From Hyaloperonospora brassicae (taxonomy: Eukaryota; Oomycota; Peronosporomycetes; Peronosporales; Peronosporaceae), in contig CANTFL010000226.1 of NCBI GenBank assembly GCA_947650285.1, positions 248,001 through 312,000 on the forward strand: a stretch of 64,000 bases of DNA. The letters run 5' to 3'. Positions 9,905-20,396 of the stretch are shown here, piece after piece (position 1 is the stretch's first letter; the number at the start of each line of letters is the position of its first letter). The notes beneath the pieces are model-generated. The model saw only the letters and a list, made by a program, of their open reading frames with translations. It did not search any database and was not told where the DNA came from. A program made the position numbers and the translations under genes.

Positions 9905-12652
9905 ATAGTTGGCACATCACCTGAATTAACGCTGGAATTCCGTACGATTTCATCGCAAACGTGCACAGCAAAACCCAAAGAGCTCGAAGTAATGATGATC
10001 GTGAGTGGAGAGAATGAAGAAAGTCGAGTGACAACAGACGCCGGCACCAGCTCTCGAAATGCATCTGACACACTGCAAATGGAATAATGACACAGACAAA
10101 GAAACGTTACAAACTTTGATTGACAACATCGCAACAGGTATCTAGCTCCCTATTATTAAAGAGCGATCGACCCTATTGCTTAGATTACTGTAGGACCCGC
10201 AATAGGTTTGTGGGAGCGTACTAGGTGAAATTGCACGATCAACCAGACTCGAAAACTCGGCAAAATGCAATTGTTAAATGTTGCATCAAACAGCGGTTGC
10301 CTTTGTGTTAAAAATGCAATAAGACGGGATGGTCTACCTATCGATTACACAAAGCGCTTTTATAAGATGTATATCGTGCACCAACAACTGGAAACAACAT
10401 TCGAAATGCGGAATTGTCCATTATATAAGATTAAACCCTACGAATTGCATCGCAAGTTCGTCAAAACCCTGGTGACCTGTGCGAGACCACTTAGCATAGA
10501 CGATGTACATGGAGCCGTTTTCGCAGACAATAGTGCATACTTGGCATGTGTTAATGCTTAAATACCTTACTCGAATAACCGTTTGGTGTCCGTAACGAAT
10601 TGATGTACCTTAACGCGAAAGTATTAATTCTAATTTATGACATGTTAGATTCATCGGATATCGCGTGTGGTGCAATAAGAGCGTAAACATTGCAATAGAA
10701 ATCTTGAATGCGTTGTATATATAAATATCTCGTTTTGACCACCAGGTCCAACATTTTGTTTCGTCAACGTACCTGCCAAATATTTTAAGCTAGCAAGCGG
10801 CCATAAGGAAATGGCAGCTATCAACGTTTCATAAAGCAAGAGACATCAGCGCAACGTAATATCGGTAGTGTCTACTTTCCAAAGCATTCTTATCATTATA
10901 CCTTTTTGATGGCGATAGCCTTAGCAAGACACAATGATTGCAGTCGTGTGCGTCCAGTTTAGCCTTTGAGTATCTGGGGTGGGGTATAACCGCACGATTT
11001 GAGCATCATAGGATTTCGGGAAGATTCATTTGACTAACTCCTAAAACGTAGTTCCCTAAGACTTGCAATTTTCATTTGTTCCCCTGTAATTTAGGTATAA
11101 AACGCTGATGGGCCGTAAGGGGTAAACCTTACATATACTGATAAATGTATGGATTATCTACACGGACGACAAAGGATACACATTTTGGCGGTGTAGTACG
11201 TTCCCATAACTGTGCGATGAGCCCCTAAATCTCTCACTGTGCCGGATTGCCGACTTACGAACGGGGTACTCCGAGACGAGTATGGACCTTGACTCACCTT
11301 GTGTACAAGTCGACTAGCGGATCGCACTGCTCGGAAGTCTTGGTGTTTAGATGTGTTTGTTAGTCATAAAAGATGGAGGCGTGGGGTCCCTAGTGGATAT
11401 TCTTAAATCGATGTCCACTCGATCTACTTGGTCGATAATAGACTAATAAATGATTTTTAAGGTGGCTGTTCGTCCCTAATAATTTCATTTAGTGTATTAG
11501 GGGTGTTAATCATCTAGAGTTTGCCTTTCTTGCTAACCACTGCGTATGGCAGGCCTCTTCCAATAGAAGATGTTTATGTGTGCTACGTGAGACGAATTAC
11601 AGACTTTGTAAATTATGGAGTTCGATTCGCACTTGGTCTCGCTTTCGAATTTCTTCACCAGGGGGGTACAAATTGTATCCCTTCACCGTAATAGACGAGA
11701 ACCCTTGACAGGATGGCTAAATCGCGACGAAGTCGTACCACGTAGATCCCGAATTAATTGGTATTTAATACAGTCTTTTATTTTATTAACCTCTGTCATT
11801 TTCTCGCCTTATGCTCTGACTTCTTGTTTTACTTGGCCAGGAGTATCCTGATCTTGATTCACTTACATATTTTAAAGAGGGATACAGCCCACGAATGAGG
11901 GGCCGAGATCTGCCGATGAGGGACAGATCCCGCCAATGAGACCCCGAGGTATACTGATAAGGGACCGGGTTCACCAGTGAGGCAATGGAGTCTATTAATG
12001 AGGGACCGGGCACACCACTCAGGTAGCGAGGTCGACTGCTTTCCGTATCGTATAACCGATACCTGTCCATGGAACCCCTTGATTGATTCTGCTGATCTTT
12101 TCCTTCGAGAGCTTCTTTAACTCCGTGATCTTCTTTCTCTCTAGTATCATCTCCCTGGGGTGCGGTCCCTCGTTTCGTTTTGGCGGTGGTTTAGCGATCG
12201 CTCTTTTGAGGAGTCGATTCCAACTCTCCACTGGTGCTCGGATGACCAAATAAAGGAGGCCGTACTCCGATCCCGGGCTGTATGCTTCGCTCACCTTGTG
12301 TACCCATTGTTAAGGAATGTTGCACTCTTCTAGGTGTACTCGTATTGATGGAAATTTGACCGCGTTTTTTTTGCGATGGGGTCGAGAGTCGATCCCGATG
12401 TGTAAATCTTCACACCGAGATTTGGGGGTGACATGATCTCGTGGTACTCTTCACGAGATTACTTGTATACTTGTGGGGTGATCTATATGAGGGATTCTGA
12501 TTTGCAACTGATTGCCTTTTTCAAAATTAAGACCTTATTTCGCGAGCCTTCTGACCACTTGAGCCGTCTCGAGATTTCTAGTCTTCAACCACAAAGGGTT
12601 TTCTGCGTCCGATCGCAGTTGTAAGGGGTAAGAAACCTTGGATGCACATACT
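9905..12652. other. Low-gene region, probably decayed repeats
   Basis: AT-richer than the left island, with only short open frames (for example about 98 codons at 10265-10561, plus, and 91 codons at 12019-12294, minus) whose translations show no recognised domain. A short degenerate tandem array lies at 11890-12020. I see no gene I would defend here. Confidence 0.5.
11890..12020. repeat. Degenerate ~20-bp tandem array (AATGAGGGACCG-like units)
   Basis: About six units of 19-22 bp beginning AATGAGG, GATGAGG, AATGAGA, ATAAGGG, AGTGAGG and AATGAGG, most followed by a GACCG/GGCCG-like core. Unit lengths vary and similarity is partial, so this is an old minisatellite or a remnant of a repeat-coding sequence. 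Confidence 0.5.
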
Positions 12653-12657
12653 TATAC

Positions 12658-13144
12658 TGTAGCGGAGCTACACAGCTCCTTAAGTCAGAGGAAGACTTTA
12701 ACGCTCTCACGAGAAACTTTGGTTCAGAGAACCCGACTCAGAGAGTCAACAGCTCAGAGAGCCTACGGTCCCCGTTCCAGAGGGACCAAACGATTCAAAC
12801 GAATCACAGCACAGAGTGCTCGATGACAAGCTACCTTTACAGGCGTTGCTTTTGTCCTCCCGATCAAAGACGCCTCGTAAGGCACGTGTCTCTTATTGAT
12901 CAAAAAGGGAACTGAATTTTATTTCTTCTTTAAACCTAAAGAACACCATAGAACAACGTACTTAACCTAGTCACTAAGGTTCAAAGTGAAACCTCTCTAA
13001 AGATCTCGTAATCAATTGTTGACAGACATCAGTCTTCAACAATTGATACAATCAATGTGTTCTAAAATTACTTTATAGGGTACGCCCTCTCTTGTGTGCA
13101 CCACACCTATCGTCAACTACCAGTCGACGTGTAACCCCGTTACA
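12658..13144 (-). repeat. E1 3' LTR (487 bp)
   Basis: Near-identical to the LTR at 19854-20391 except that it lacks a 51-bp internal duplication present there and in the E6 LTR. It begins and ends with TGTA...TACA and includes a 10-bp stem hairpin (CAATTGTTGA...TCAACAATTG, about 13012-13044). Confidence 0.93.
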
Positions 13145-13156
13145 CCCTCCCCCACC
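13145..13156 (-). other. E1 polypurine tract
   Basis: Read on the minus strand, GGTGGGGGAGGG sits directly before the 3' LTR. This is the expected plus-strand primer position of a retrotransposon. E6 has a closely similar tract at 51335-51346. Confidence 0.75.
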
Positions 13157-13250
13157 AGACTGACGTTACCACAAAACGTCAATCGGTTTCTTTCCTCGAA
13201 GAGGTCGGTGTGTGTGCGCTTAACCTCACGGTGGCAAAACACGAAACACC

Positions 13251-14551
13251 ATGGAATCGCCACCCAACGAGTCTCGAACTCTTTCCTCCTACCTCGGTCT
13301 TAATGAGGATGTGGACTATGGTAGTGATACCAGTGTCCCTGGAGATGAAGGGATATCGTCCCACTCCGCTGTATCTGAGGCTCGACCTCAAATAGGACCG
13401 AATCCGTTCGTTAGACGTGGTGTTACCACAGCGCCAGGGGCGCAGCATCATACAACAGATGCAGATGAGAACATCATCACAAACCCGCTAGACGAGCAAC
13501 AGGAGTTAACCCTCCAGCGTGAGGAGCGTTCTCTACGCCGCACTCATACCCAGACGGTTATTCAAAACCGGAATGGTTACGTGTTCACAACACCTGACGT
13601 GGAGCAACGCCTCCGTCAAACGGAAGGACGTAGCCTTTCAACATGGGCCATGGGCCCCGAGGCTACGTCGCCCGAAGATATAGCCGTTCGACAGGCTCTA
13701 AATGAGAGATATCTCGAACCATTCTTTACCACACAAGGTCAGTACCGCGCGCATCTTGAGAGCTTTTCTCGTGGTGTCTCGGTTCGACCGATTAAGGGCG
13801 TGCCCATCTTGTTGTTCGCTGGCGAACTGCCCGAGGAGGAGGACAATCAGTTCACCCGTTGGGTGTATCGCAAGCGACACCTTAGCAGTGTGCCAGCGCT
13901 GCGGGCCAGCGCAGATGTGACCAAGTTCGATTGGAACGAAAGCTTCGGTTTGAGTATGCCAAACTCAAGGCCAGAGGCCAGTTGCGTACACGTACGCGTT
14001 ATGCTCCTGCTACAATGGTAGCCACGGGTCACGACCCCAATGTGCGGAGCAACACACGGCCCCCCACCACTATTGGTGAGAAGCGTTCTCGTTCGCAAGG
14101 AGACCCTGGCCACGATGTTCAAAAGCATCCACGGCGTAAGGGCAGTCCTGCCGAAGGGGAATCTCATACTCCCACGAGTTCTCCGACTCCGGGTACCCTC
14201 GCCACTTCACCAGATACTGGTATTGGCCACGACGACGACGTCGCTGAAGGATTTTCTCCACATGGAACTGGTGGTTCCCTTGCTCATCGAGCAGCGTCGG
14301 TGGTGGTCGGGGTACCGAAGGAGGAGCATGAGAAGGTACTCCTTGAGCTGAGTGGTCTCCAAGAGACATTGGGTAAGACCCAGAGTGCGCTCGGCGCGAT
14401 GCAAGCCCGTGTTCAGGCGTTGGAGTTGGCCTTAGCCCGGATGGAGGCTCAGCTTGACCTCCTGATACGGATTCAGCAATCGACGTTAAGTCCTTATTTC
14501 CAGGCGCAAGGGCCTCCGAGTTCACATGGGACGGGTCCCGATACGGCTTAA
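13251..14551 (+). CDS. Antisense ORF of E1 (coiled-coil protein, frameshifted)
   Basis: It lies on the strand opposite gag-pol, starting about 105 bp inside the 3' LTR at an ATG in the context ACACCATGG. The first frame runs 13251-14021 (256 codons). The protein then continues in another frame, about 13920-14551, after a 1-nt deletion near 13918 relative to the E3 copy, giving about 430 residues in all. Features: an acidic N-terminus, a Gln/Glu/Arg-rich segment, a conserved Tyr-Arg-Lys-Arg-His patch, a basic NLS-like Lys/Arg/His cluster, and a C-terminal heptad-like coiled coil of about 55 residues. The coiled-coil part overlaps the pol chromodomain end (14070-14551) antiparallel. I know no family for it. 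Preservation of the same ORF in E1, E3, E6 and, decayed, E2 argues for past function. Confidence 0.65.
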
Positions 14552-17500
14552 GCAAGCCAACGTAGAACACTGGGTGCGTGCGCAGTTTGCGCGGAAGGTT
14601 GAGCGTGTACGCCATCCCCTTCTTAGCGATGACTGTGAACGGCCCAATGAAGCGCGGACGCAACTTTGTCTTGAAGACAGCAGAGACTACATTTGTAGGT
14701 AGGTTTCTAGCATTGAGTAGAACTTGGTCTCCGACCTTATAACGTTTAATACATCCTCTGCCTTTAACATCAGCTTGCTCCTTCTATTTATCTTGGCTAT
14801 CAGCCAGTGCATCACGCACGTGTCGTAACACATTCAATCGCGTTGCGAGAAACTCGCTTACCTGTTTCTGAACAGTAGCAGGGCTGATATCTGCAAGCCG
14901 ATCGGCCATCTCTCCCCCACCAAGCCCTGAACCACGCAGTGGTAGCGTTAACGGAACGCGAGGGTGTGTGAGACCGTTCACGTAGAACGGATTAAAGCCT
15001 GTAGAGGCGTGAACAGCGTTATTTAACGCAATCTCAACAACAGGAAGCATTGAACTCCAACGTTTTGGTGTATAAGCGCAAAAACTGCGTAATATGTCAC
15101 CGATAACGCGATTGACTCGCTCGGTTTGACCATCGGTCTGAGAGTGATCCGCCGTGGACATGTCCAAAGGTGTGCCGAGCACCTTGAAGATGGACTTCCA
15201 AAACTTCCCAGTGAAGCGAGGGTCTCGGTCAGAGACAATTGCCACAGGCAAGCCGTGTTGTCGAAACAGTCTATTGGTAAACAGCGTAGCTGTACCTTCA
15301 CCATCGATGGTATCTTGCACAGCCGCCAAGTGAGCCATCTTGCTCAAACGGTCAACAAAGACCACAATACCCGTATTGCCTTGCACATCTTTCGGCAGAC
15401 CGAACATGAAATCCATGCTGATGGACTCCCAGCACCCAAAGGGTATAGGGAGACTAGCGAGCGGCGCAGCCGCATGAGATGAGGGTTTCACCCGTTGACA
15501 CGTTTCGCAAGTACGCACGTATGTGCCTACCCATTTGTAAAGTTTGGGCCACCAATAGTATTGGCTCACGGAGCTATATGTCTTCTCTCGACCGAGATGA
15601 CCGCTCACCGCAGTATCATACGCCTCATTGAGGATGCGATACTTCAATTCCTCATCATGAGAGACAACGATACGGGGAGTATCCTCCATATCTGTGCTAT
15701 AGTACAACAGGTCTTGATCGATGGAGTATCGATGTAGCCTCGCACGCAAACGTGCCGACAATTTAATGTCTGAGTCGTTAAACTCCTCACTCCCCAGAGC
15801 ACGTAGCAAAGCTACACAATGTTCATCTTTGGCATATGCCGAACAAATGAGGTCTGTGACCGATGATGACAGAGTCGTAACATGAGCAAGCTCATAGTCA
15901 GGCCTGCGTGACAACGCATCAGCCAAAGCATTCTGCTTGCGCGGCTTGTGCTTCACCTCGAAGTTGTATTCAGCAAAGAATGAGAGCCAACGAGCCATTC
16001 TCTGAGAGAGGTGAGGTGACTGGGTCGCAGTGCGTAATGACGCATGATCTGTATAGATCACAAAAGGCTTAGAGCCAAGCAGATGAACTCTGAATTTGAC
16101 TAAAGCATACTTCATCGCAAGCAGCTCTTTATCATGAACTGGATAGTTCTTCTCAGCTGCTTTTAGCTGTCGGGACTCAAACGCAATGACGCGTTCCCGT
16201 CCATTATCATCTGTTTGTAACAGAGCACTGCCGATGCCAAAATCAGATGCGTCACAGACGACACTGAAAGGCCGATCAGGATCGGGCAAAGCCAAGATTG
16301 GCGCATATAGAAGACTCTCTTTAAACGCCGTAAAGGCTTCATGCTCGATGTTAGTCCAACACCACTCCGTATCCTTTTTAAGGAGATTGGAAAATGGCCG
16401 AGCCATGTCTGCATAGTTTGCACTATACTTGTGTAAGTAATTGGCGAGACCAAGCCACTTACGTAAGTCCTTCTGGTTCTTTGGAACCGGCCAATCAACT
16501 ATAACTTTAATCTTAGCAGTATCCGCTCTAAGACCACGCTTCCCAATAAAGCACCCTAAAAGGGAATCTCTTGTGCCCCAAAGATGCACTTAGAGGCGCT
16601 GGCATACAACTTGTTCGTGCGCATGCACTCGAGCACTGCTCTTAAATGGTCGATGTGATTATCCACATCAGACCGACCGTTTATAGCACGACTATGGACA
16701 AATATGTCATCAAAGTATGTCTGCGCACATCCTCGGTGAGGTCTGTACAATTGTGTCACAAGACGATTGAATGTAGCCGGGGAATTGGACAAGCCCTGTG
16801 GCATAACTAGCCACTCCTAGAGATTTATGCCGTGTGACCCCTCAGACCGCCCGGGGGTGATCTGCGAGTACCGCGGCTCGGTTTGAACTCGCCAGGGGCC
16901 CACACCCCTCATTACACTAGCCACTCCTAGAGCATACCGCTCGGGGTACTCACCGCTGTCAGCGGAATATCACTTTCTCGCATGAGCAATTGGTAATAAC
17001 CATCGACTAAGTCGAGCGCACTAAACATTGTACATTTCACCATATTGTTCTGAAGAACATCTTTCCTAGGGATTGGTGTCTGAGCCGGGATGGTGGCCGC
17101 ATTAAGCTAATTGTAAGCATGAACAATGCGCCACTTCCCATTGGGCTTTCGGAAACAAAATGTTGGCGTGGAATGAGGAGATTTGCTCTCACGAACCATC
17201 CCCGCTGCGTGCTTTGCACGAAAGAAGTCTTCAATGACGTCACACTGCTCCTTTGGTAAAGGCCACTGCCGTGTTACGCAGTATTTAGTTCCAGGAACCA
17301 AGTCAATTTCATGACGCTCACCTCTATCAGGAGGTAAGACAGACGGTGGGTCGTGACACATCACGTCTTGAAATTCCTTTAAGAAAGGATAAAACGGATC
17401 AAGAGGATCCTTAAGGATCGAAGATCCACTACGCGCACTAAGTGTTGCCTTTGTGTCCTCAAGGACTGACTCGTCCAATAAAGAGGATGAGTTCAACTCA

Positions 17501-18772
17501 ACATCGGGTCGAATGACCACTAAGTCGGATAACTCTCCTGCCTTTAAGGCTTGGCTGAATTCGCCATCAGACATTTCATCTACTTCAAGGAGATTATCTG
17601 GAGAAGGAAGAGTCTCAAGATTAATGTTGCCAGCAACATGGCCAGTCATTCCATTGACAAGTTTATATAGTGTATTATTACTATTATCACTCCTTAACAT
17701 CTCGGACGTCTGGCGCTTGACAGTTGCCACCCGACGCCGAGATTGTTTCCTCAAAGAAACCTTACGCCTCCTAGAGGCCGGGACAGTAGGGTCTCTGTAG
17801 TTACGAGAGCTCATGTCTTGAACAACATCTGGTGAAGTTTTACGTAACTCGAACACTTCACCCAGTGGATTTACACGTACCACTTCAAGTACAGCATCCG
17901 GGTCTAGCCCTGTATGCTCTGGCTTATCGCCAACAATGTCATTACCGACATTCAGTGTGGTGCCAACTCGGCCGCCCTCACTCGGTGGAATTTCACGTGC
18001 CACCCCACTCACATCCGAGGAATTACATTCTTGATGTCTCGGCCCATGGCCAATCATGCTTGACGCATGCAGTGACTCATTATTACAACGAGTATCACTC
18101 AACGGAGTACAACTCTCTTCAAATACGTTAGAAGAGCTCCGCTCAATATTCATGTCATAGACATTCGAGTTAATCAACTCGACATACCAATGTCCAGCAC
18201 ATTGACATCTTCCGTCAATGGCTCGCGCCAATAGCGCTTTTGTTGCCTAGCGAAGGTGGGTTCATGACTCTCCAAAACTTCACTAGGAACATTGCGCGTT
18301 GCGCCTAAGGTCTTAGACCTCCAATCGATCCATATTTCATGGCGTTCAAGCCAGGCCATGCCTAGGATGAGATCGTATCTCGAATCAAAGTCAAGGACAA
18401 GACAGCGTTCTGTATTATCAAAGTCCAAAAACTTCACGCCCAAGTTCAACGGAACTTTAGGCACAGTAACGCGACTACCTGTCGCTAACCGAACAGTGAT
18501 TGAATCACCATCGTGTGCTCTGAGCGCCTCAGCATATTTCTGACTCCCCTCAAGGGAACGGCGTCTAGCATAGTTGCATGACGCCCCATCATCAATTAAC
18601 ATCGATCAATGCTTCTCAAAGCCTTTAACCTTCGCCTCGGCGACTAAAAAGCCAGGCTTGTATCCACGCTCTGTGCTTGCTGGCACGGAGATCTGTGGGG
18701 CTAAGCCCTGTTTTGCTCTACCTCGTAGAGAAGTGACAGAACTCAGTTCTACCCCAGTAGGGCACCCCGCGC
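14070..18772 (-). pseudogene. pol: E1 pol: protease, RT, RNase H, integrase, chromodomain (defective)
   Basis: Minus strand, reading downward. Aspartic protease with Asp-Asp-Gly-Ala-Ser near 18590; linker to 17700; RT from about 17400 with Tyr-Phe-Asp-Asp near 16710; RNase H near 16250-15950; integrase with the His/Cys zinc module near 15600-15480 and DDE residues in Met-Asp-Phe, Ser-Asp-Arg-Asp and Gln-Thr-Glu-Arg (15420-15110); an SH3-like GPF/Y segment; and a chromodomain at about 14250-14110. Damage: TGA at 18606-18608, a 1-nt loss near 18182, TAG at 17107-17109, TAG plus a 93-bp SINE insertion in RT (16806-16932), a frameshift near 16560 and TAA at about 14784. The gene is in the -1 frame relative to gag. 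The chromodomain in this class binds modified histones and directs insertion. Confidence 0.9.
16823..16915 (-). mobile_element. 5'-truncated SINE insertion in E1 RT
   Basis: A 93-bp insert flanked by a perfect 17-bp direct duplication (16806-16822 and 16916-16932) inside the RT region. Its reverse complement matches the last ~100 bp of the tRNA-type SINE at 21181-21480, ending in GGCATAAAT. Long duplication plus 5' truncation is the signature of target-primed reverse transcription by LINE machinery. Insert plus duplication (110 bp) shifts the RT frame. Confidence 0.85.
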
Positions 18773-18794
18773 CTACTGGGTGTCGACGTTTCCC
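18753..18794 (-). promoter_or_regulatory. Candidate -1 ribosomal frameshift signal, family-1 gag-pol junction
   Basis: On the minus strand, the heptamer G GGA AAC (18794-18788, in register with gag codons) is followed by 7 nt and then a perfect 9-bp hairpin (arms 18780-18772 and 18761-18753). The gag stop UAG (18775-18773) lies inside the 5' arm. Slipping by -1 enters the open pol frame directly. Slippery X XXY YYZ, a 5-9 nt spacer and a stem is the known architecture of -1 frameshift sites in retroviruses and retroelements. Confidence 0.7.
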
Positions 18795-19795
18795 CGTGCC
18801 ATACCAGATTTCTGGTTGCGGCCCATAGGGTTACGTTGTTGCTTACGCAAAGGACAAGTGGGGCGTAGATGTTTGGTGCTCCCACACATATAACAACGTC
18901 TCACTTCCTGTCGTTGATCTGCAACATGAAGCTCCGCTTCACCTTCATCTTCAGCATAGCTGAGATCCATCGGTTCTGGCTTACAGTAAGCCGAGGTGCT
19001 TGCAGAGGTTGCTCTCGCAAAGCTTGGGTTGTACCCATCTCAACCAAGTCTCGCTGACTTAAAGTTATGCTCAGCATTTTGAGCGATGCTCACAGCCTCT
19101 TCAAAAGTCGAGGGATGGACTCGAAACACCTCGGTCCTGGCAGCGCCAGTGCGGAGACCTTCCATAAAGACTGTCACGCAGAAAGTCTTAGGGAGAGGGT
19201 CAGACTGCATGGCAGCCATCAGAGTTCTCAACTCTTGGAAATAGTCCTTTAACTCGTTCTTACCCTGACGGGTGGACAAGAAGCGTGCATGTACGCGATA
19301 GGCCTGGTTAGGCGGCGAGAAAACTCGCAACAGGTCTAGCTTGAGCGAATCCCATGTGGGAAACGCCAAGTCGACCGACGTGCCGCACGTCAGATCCCAT
19401 TCTCTAGCTTTTCCATCGAGTTTTGAGATCGCCAGCGATACTCGCTGATGCTCGACTGAGATCAAGCCAGATCTCATGGCCATCTCAATATCACGGATCC
19501 AGAGGATGAGGTTTTCACCCTCCTTTCCGGAGAAATGCTTGACGTCCACCCGAAGGGGACGAGGCTTAGCCTCTTATTCTGGCATAGCCACAAAGCGTGT
19601 GGGCATAGCCGACGCTACCTGGTTCTGAACCTGCCCTAAAAGGGCCGTTTCATACTGCATAAAGGTCTCGACACGCGCGTTGAGCACGTCGGGACCTTGT
19701 GCAGCGAGAAACTCAACATATTCTGGACCTACGGCCGCGGTTAGCTTATCTAGCGCAACCTTTTGGGCCTCATTGAGGGGTGTGGATTGCTCCAT
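18773..19795 (-). pseudogene. gag: E1 gag (nucleocapsid, two premature stops)
   Basis: One reading frame of about 340 codons from the Met at 19795 to the UAG at 18773, broken by TAA at 19574-19576 and TGA at 19040-19042 (a Trp codon in E3). It contains a capsid-like retrotransposon-gag region (about 19530-19060) and a zinc knuckle CX2CX4HX4C near 18890-18850 for RNA binding. It starts 40 bp after the primer binding site. Gag forms the virus-like particle that packages element RNA in the cytoplasm. Confidence 0.88.
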
Positions 19796-19834
19796 CCTCG
19801 CAGAGGTTCAGTCGTAACGACTCAGGCGTAGATT

Positions 19835-19851
19835 GACTACAAGTGCTACCA
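19835..19851 (-). other. E1 primer binding site
   Basis: Minus-strand TGGTAGCACTTGTAGTC begins 2 nt inside the 5' LTR. It matches a tRNA 3' end of ...GTGCTACCA. Family-2 elements E5 and E8 have nearly the same site (TGGTAGCACTTTGTAGTC), so both families appear to share a primer tRNA. Confidence 0.75.
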
Positions 19852-19853
19852 AG

Positions 19854-20391
19854 TGTAGCGGAGCTACACAGCTCCTTAAGTCAGAGGAAGACTTTAACGC
19901 TCTCACGAGCAACTTTGGTTCAGAGAACCCGACTCAGAGAGTCAACAGCTCAGAGAGCTAAGGTTTTGGTTCAGAGAACCCGACTCAGAGAGTCAACAAG
20001 CTCAGAGAGCTTACGGTCCCCGTTCCAGAGGGACCAAACGATTCAAACGAATAACAGCACAGAGTGCTCGAGGACAAGCTACCTTTACAGGCGTTGCTTT
20101 TGTCCTCCCGATCAAAGACGCCTCGTAAAGCACGTGTCTCTTGTTGATCAAAAGGGAACTGAATTTTATTTCTTCTTTAAACCTAAAGAACACCATAGAA
20201 CAACGTACTTAACCTAGTCACTAAGGTTCAAAGTGAAACCTCTCTAAAGATCTCGTAATCAATTGTTGACAGACATCAGTCTTCAACAATTGATACAATC
20301 AATGTGTTCTAAAATTACTTTATAGGGTACGCCCTCTCTTGTGTGCACCACACCTATCGTCAACTACCAGTCGACGTGTAACCCCGTTACA
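19854..20391 (-). repeat. E1 5' LTR (538 bp)
   Basis: TGTA...TACA ends. It contains a 51-bp near-exact internal duplication (the block with GGTTCAGAGAACCCGACTCA occurs twice, about 19910-20010) that is absent from the 3' LTR of the same element but present in E6. Confidence 0.93.
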
Positions 20392-20396
20392 TATAC

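Larger units (their letters stand above)
12658..20391 (-). mobile_element. E1: complete Gypsy family-1 chromodomain LTR retrotransposon
   Basis: A 7.73-kb element with gag-pol on the minus strand. LTRs lie at 12658-13144 (3') and 19854-20391 (5'), both beginning TGTA and ending TACA, and flanked by the 5-bp duplication TATAC (12653-12657 and 20392-20396). The internal region carries gag, protease, reverse transcriptase, RNase H, integrase and a chromodomain, plus an antisense ORF on the plus strand next to the 3' LTR. It is defective: stops in gag, frameshifts and stops in pol, and a 93-bp SINE insertion in RT. It is nevertheless one of the two best preserved family-1 copies here. Confidence 0.92.

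Noticed and set aside
10265..10561. 98-codon ORF as a host gene
   Set aside because: No family features and it lies in decayed repeat-like DNA.
13094..13395. Short plus-strand ORFs next to the E1 antisense start
   Set aside because: Alternative frames of the antisense ORF leader; the 13251 frame has the conserved ATG context.
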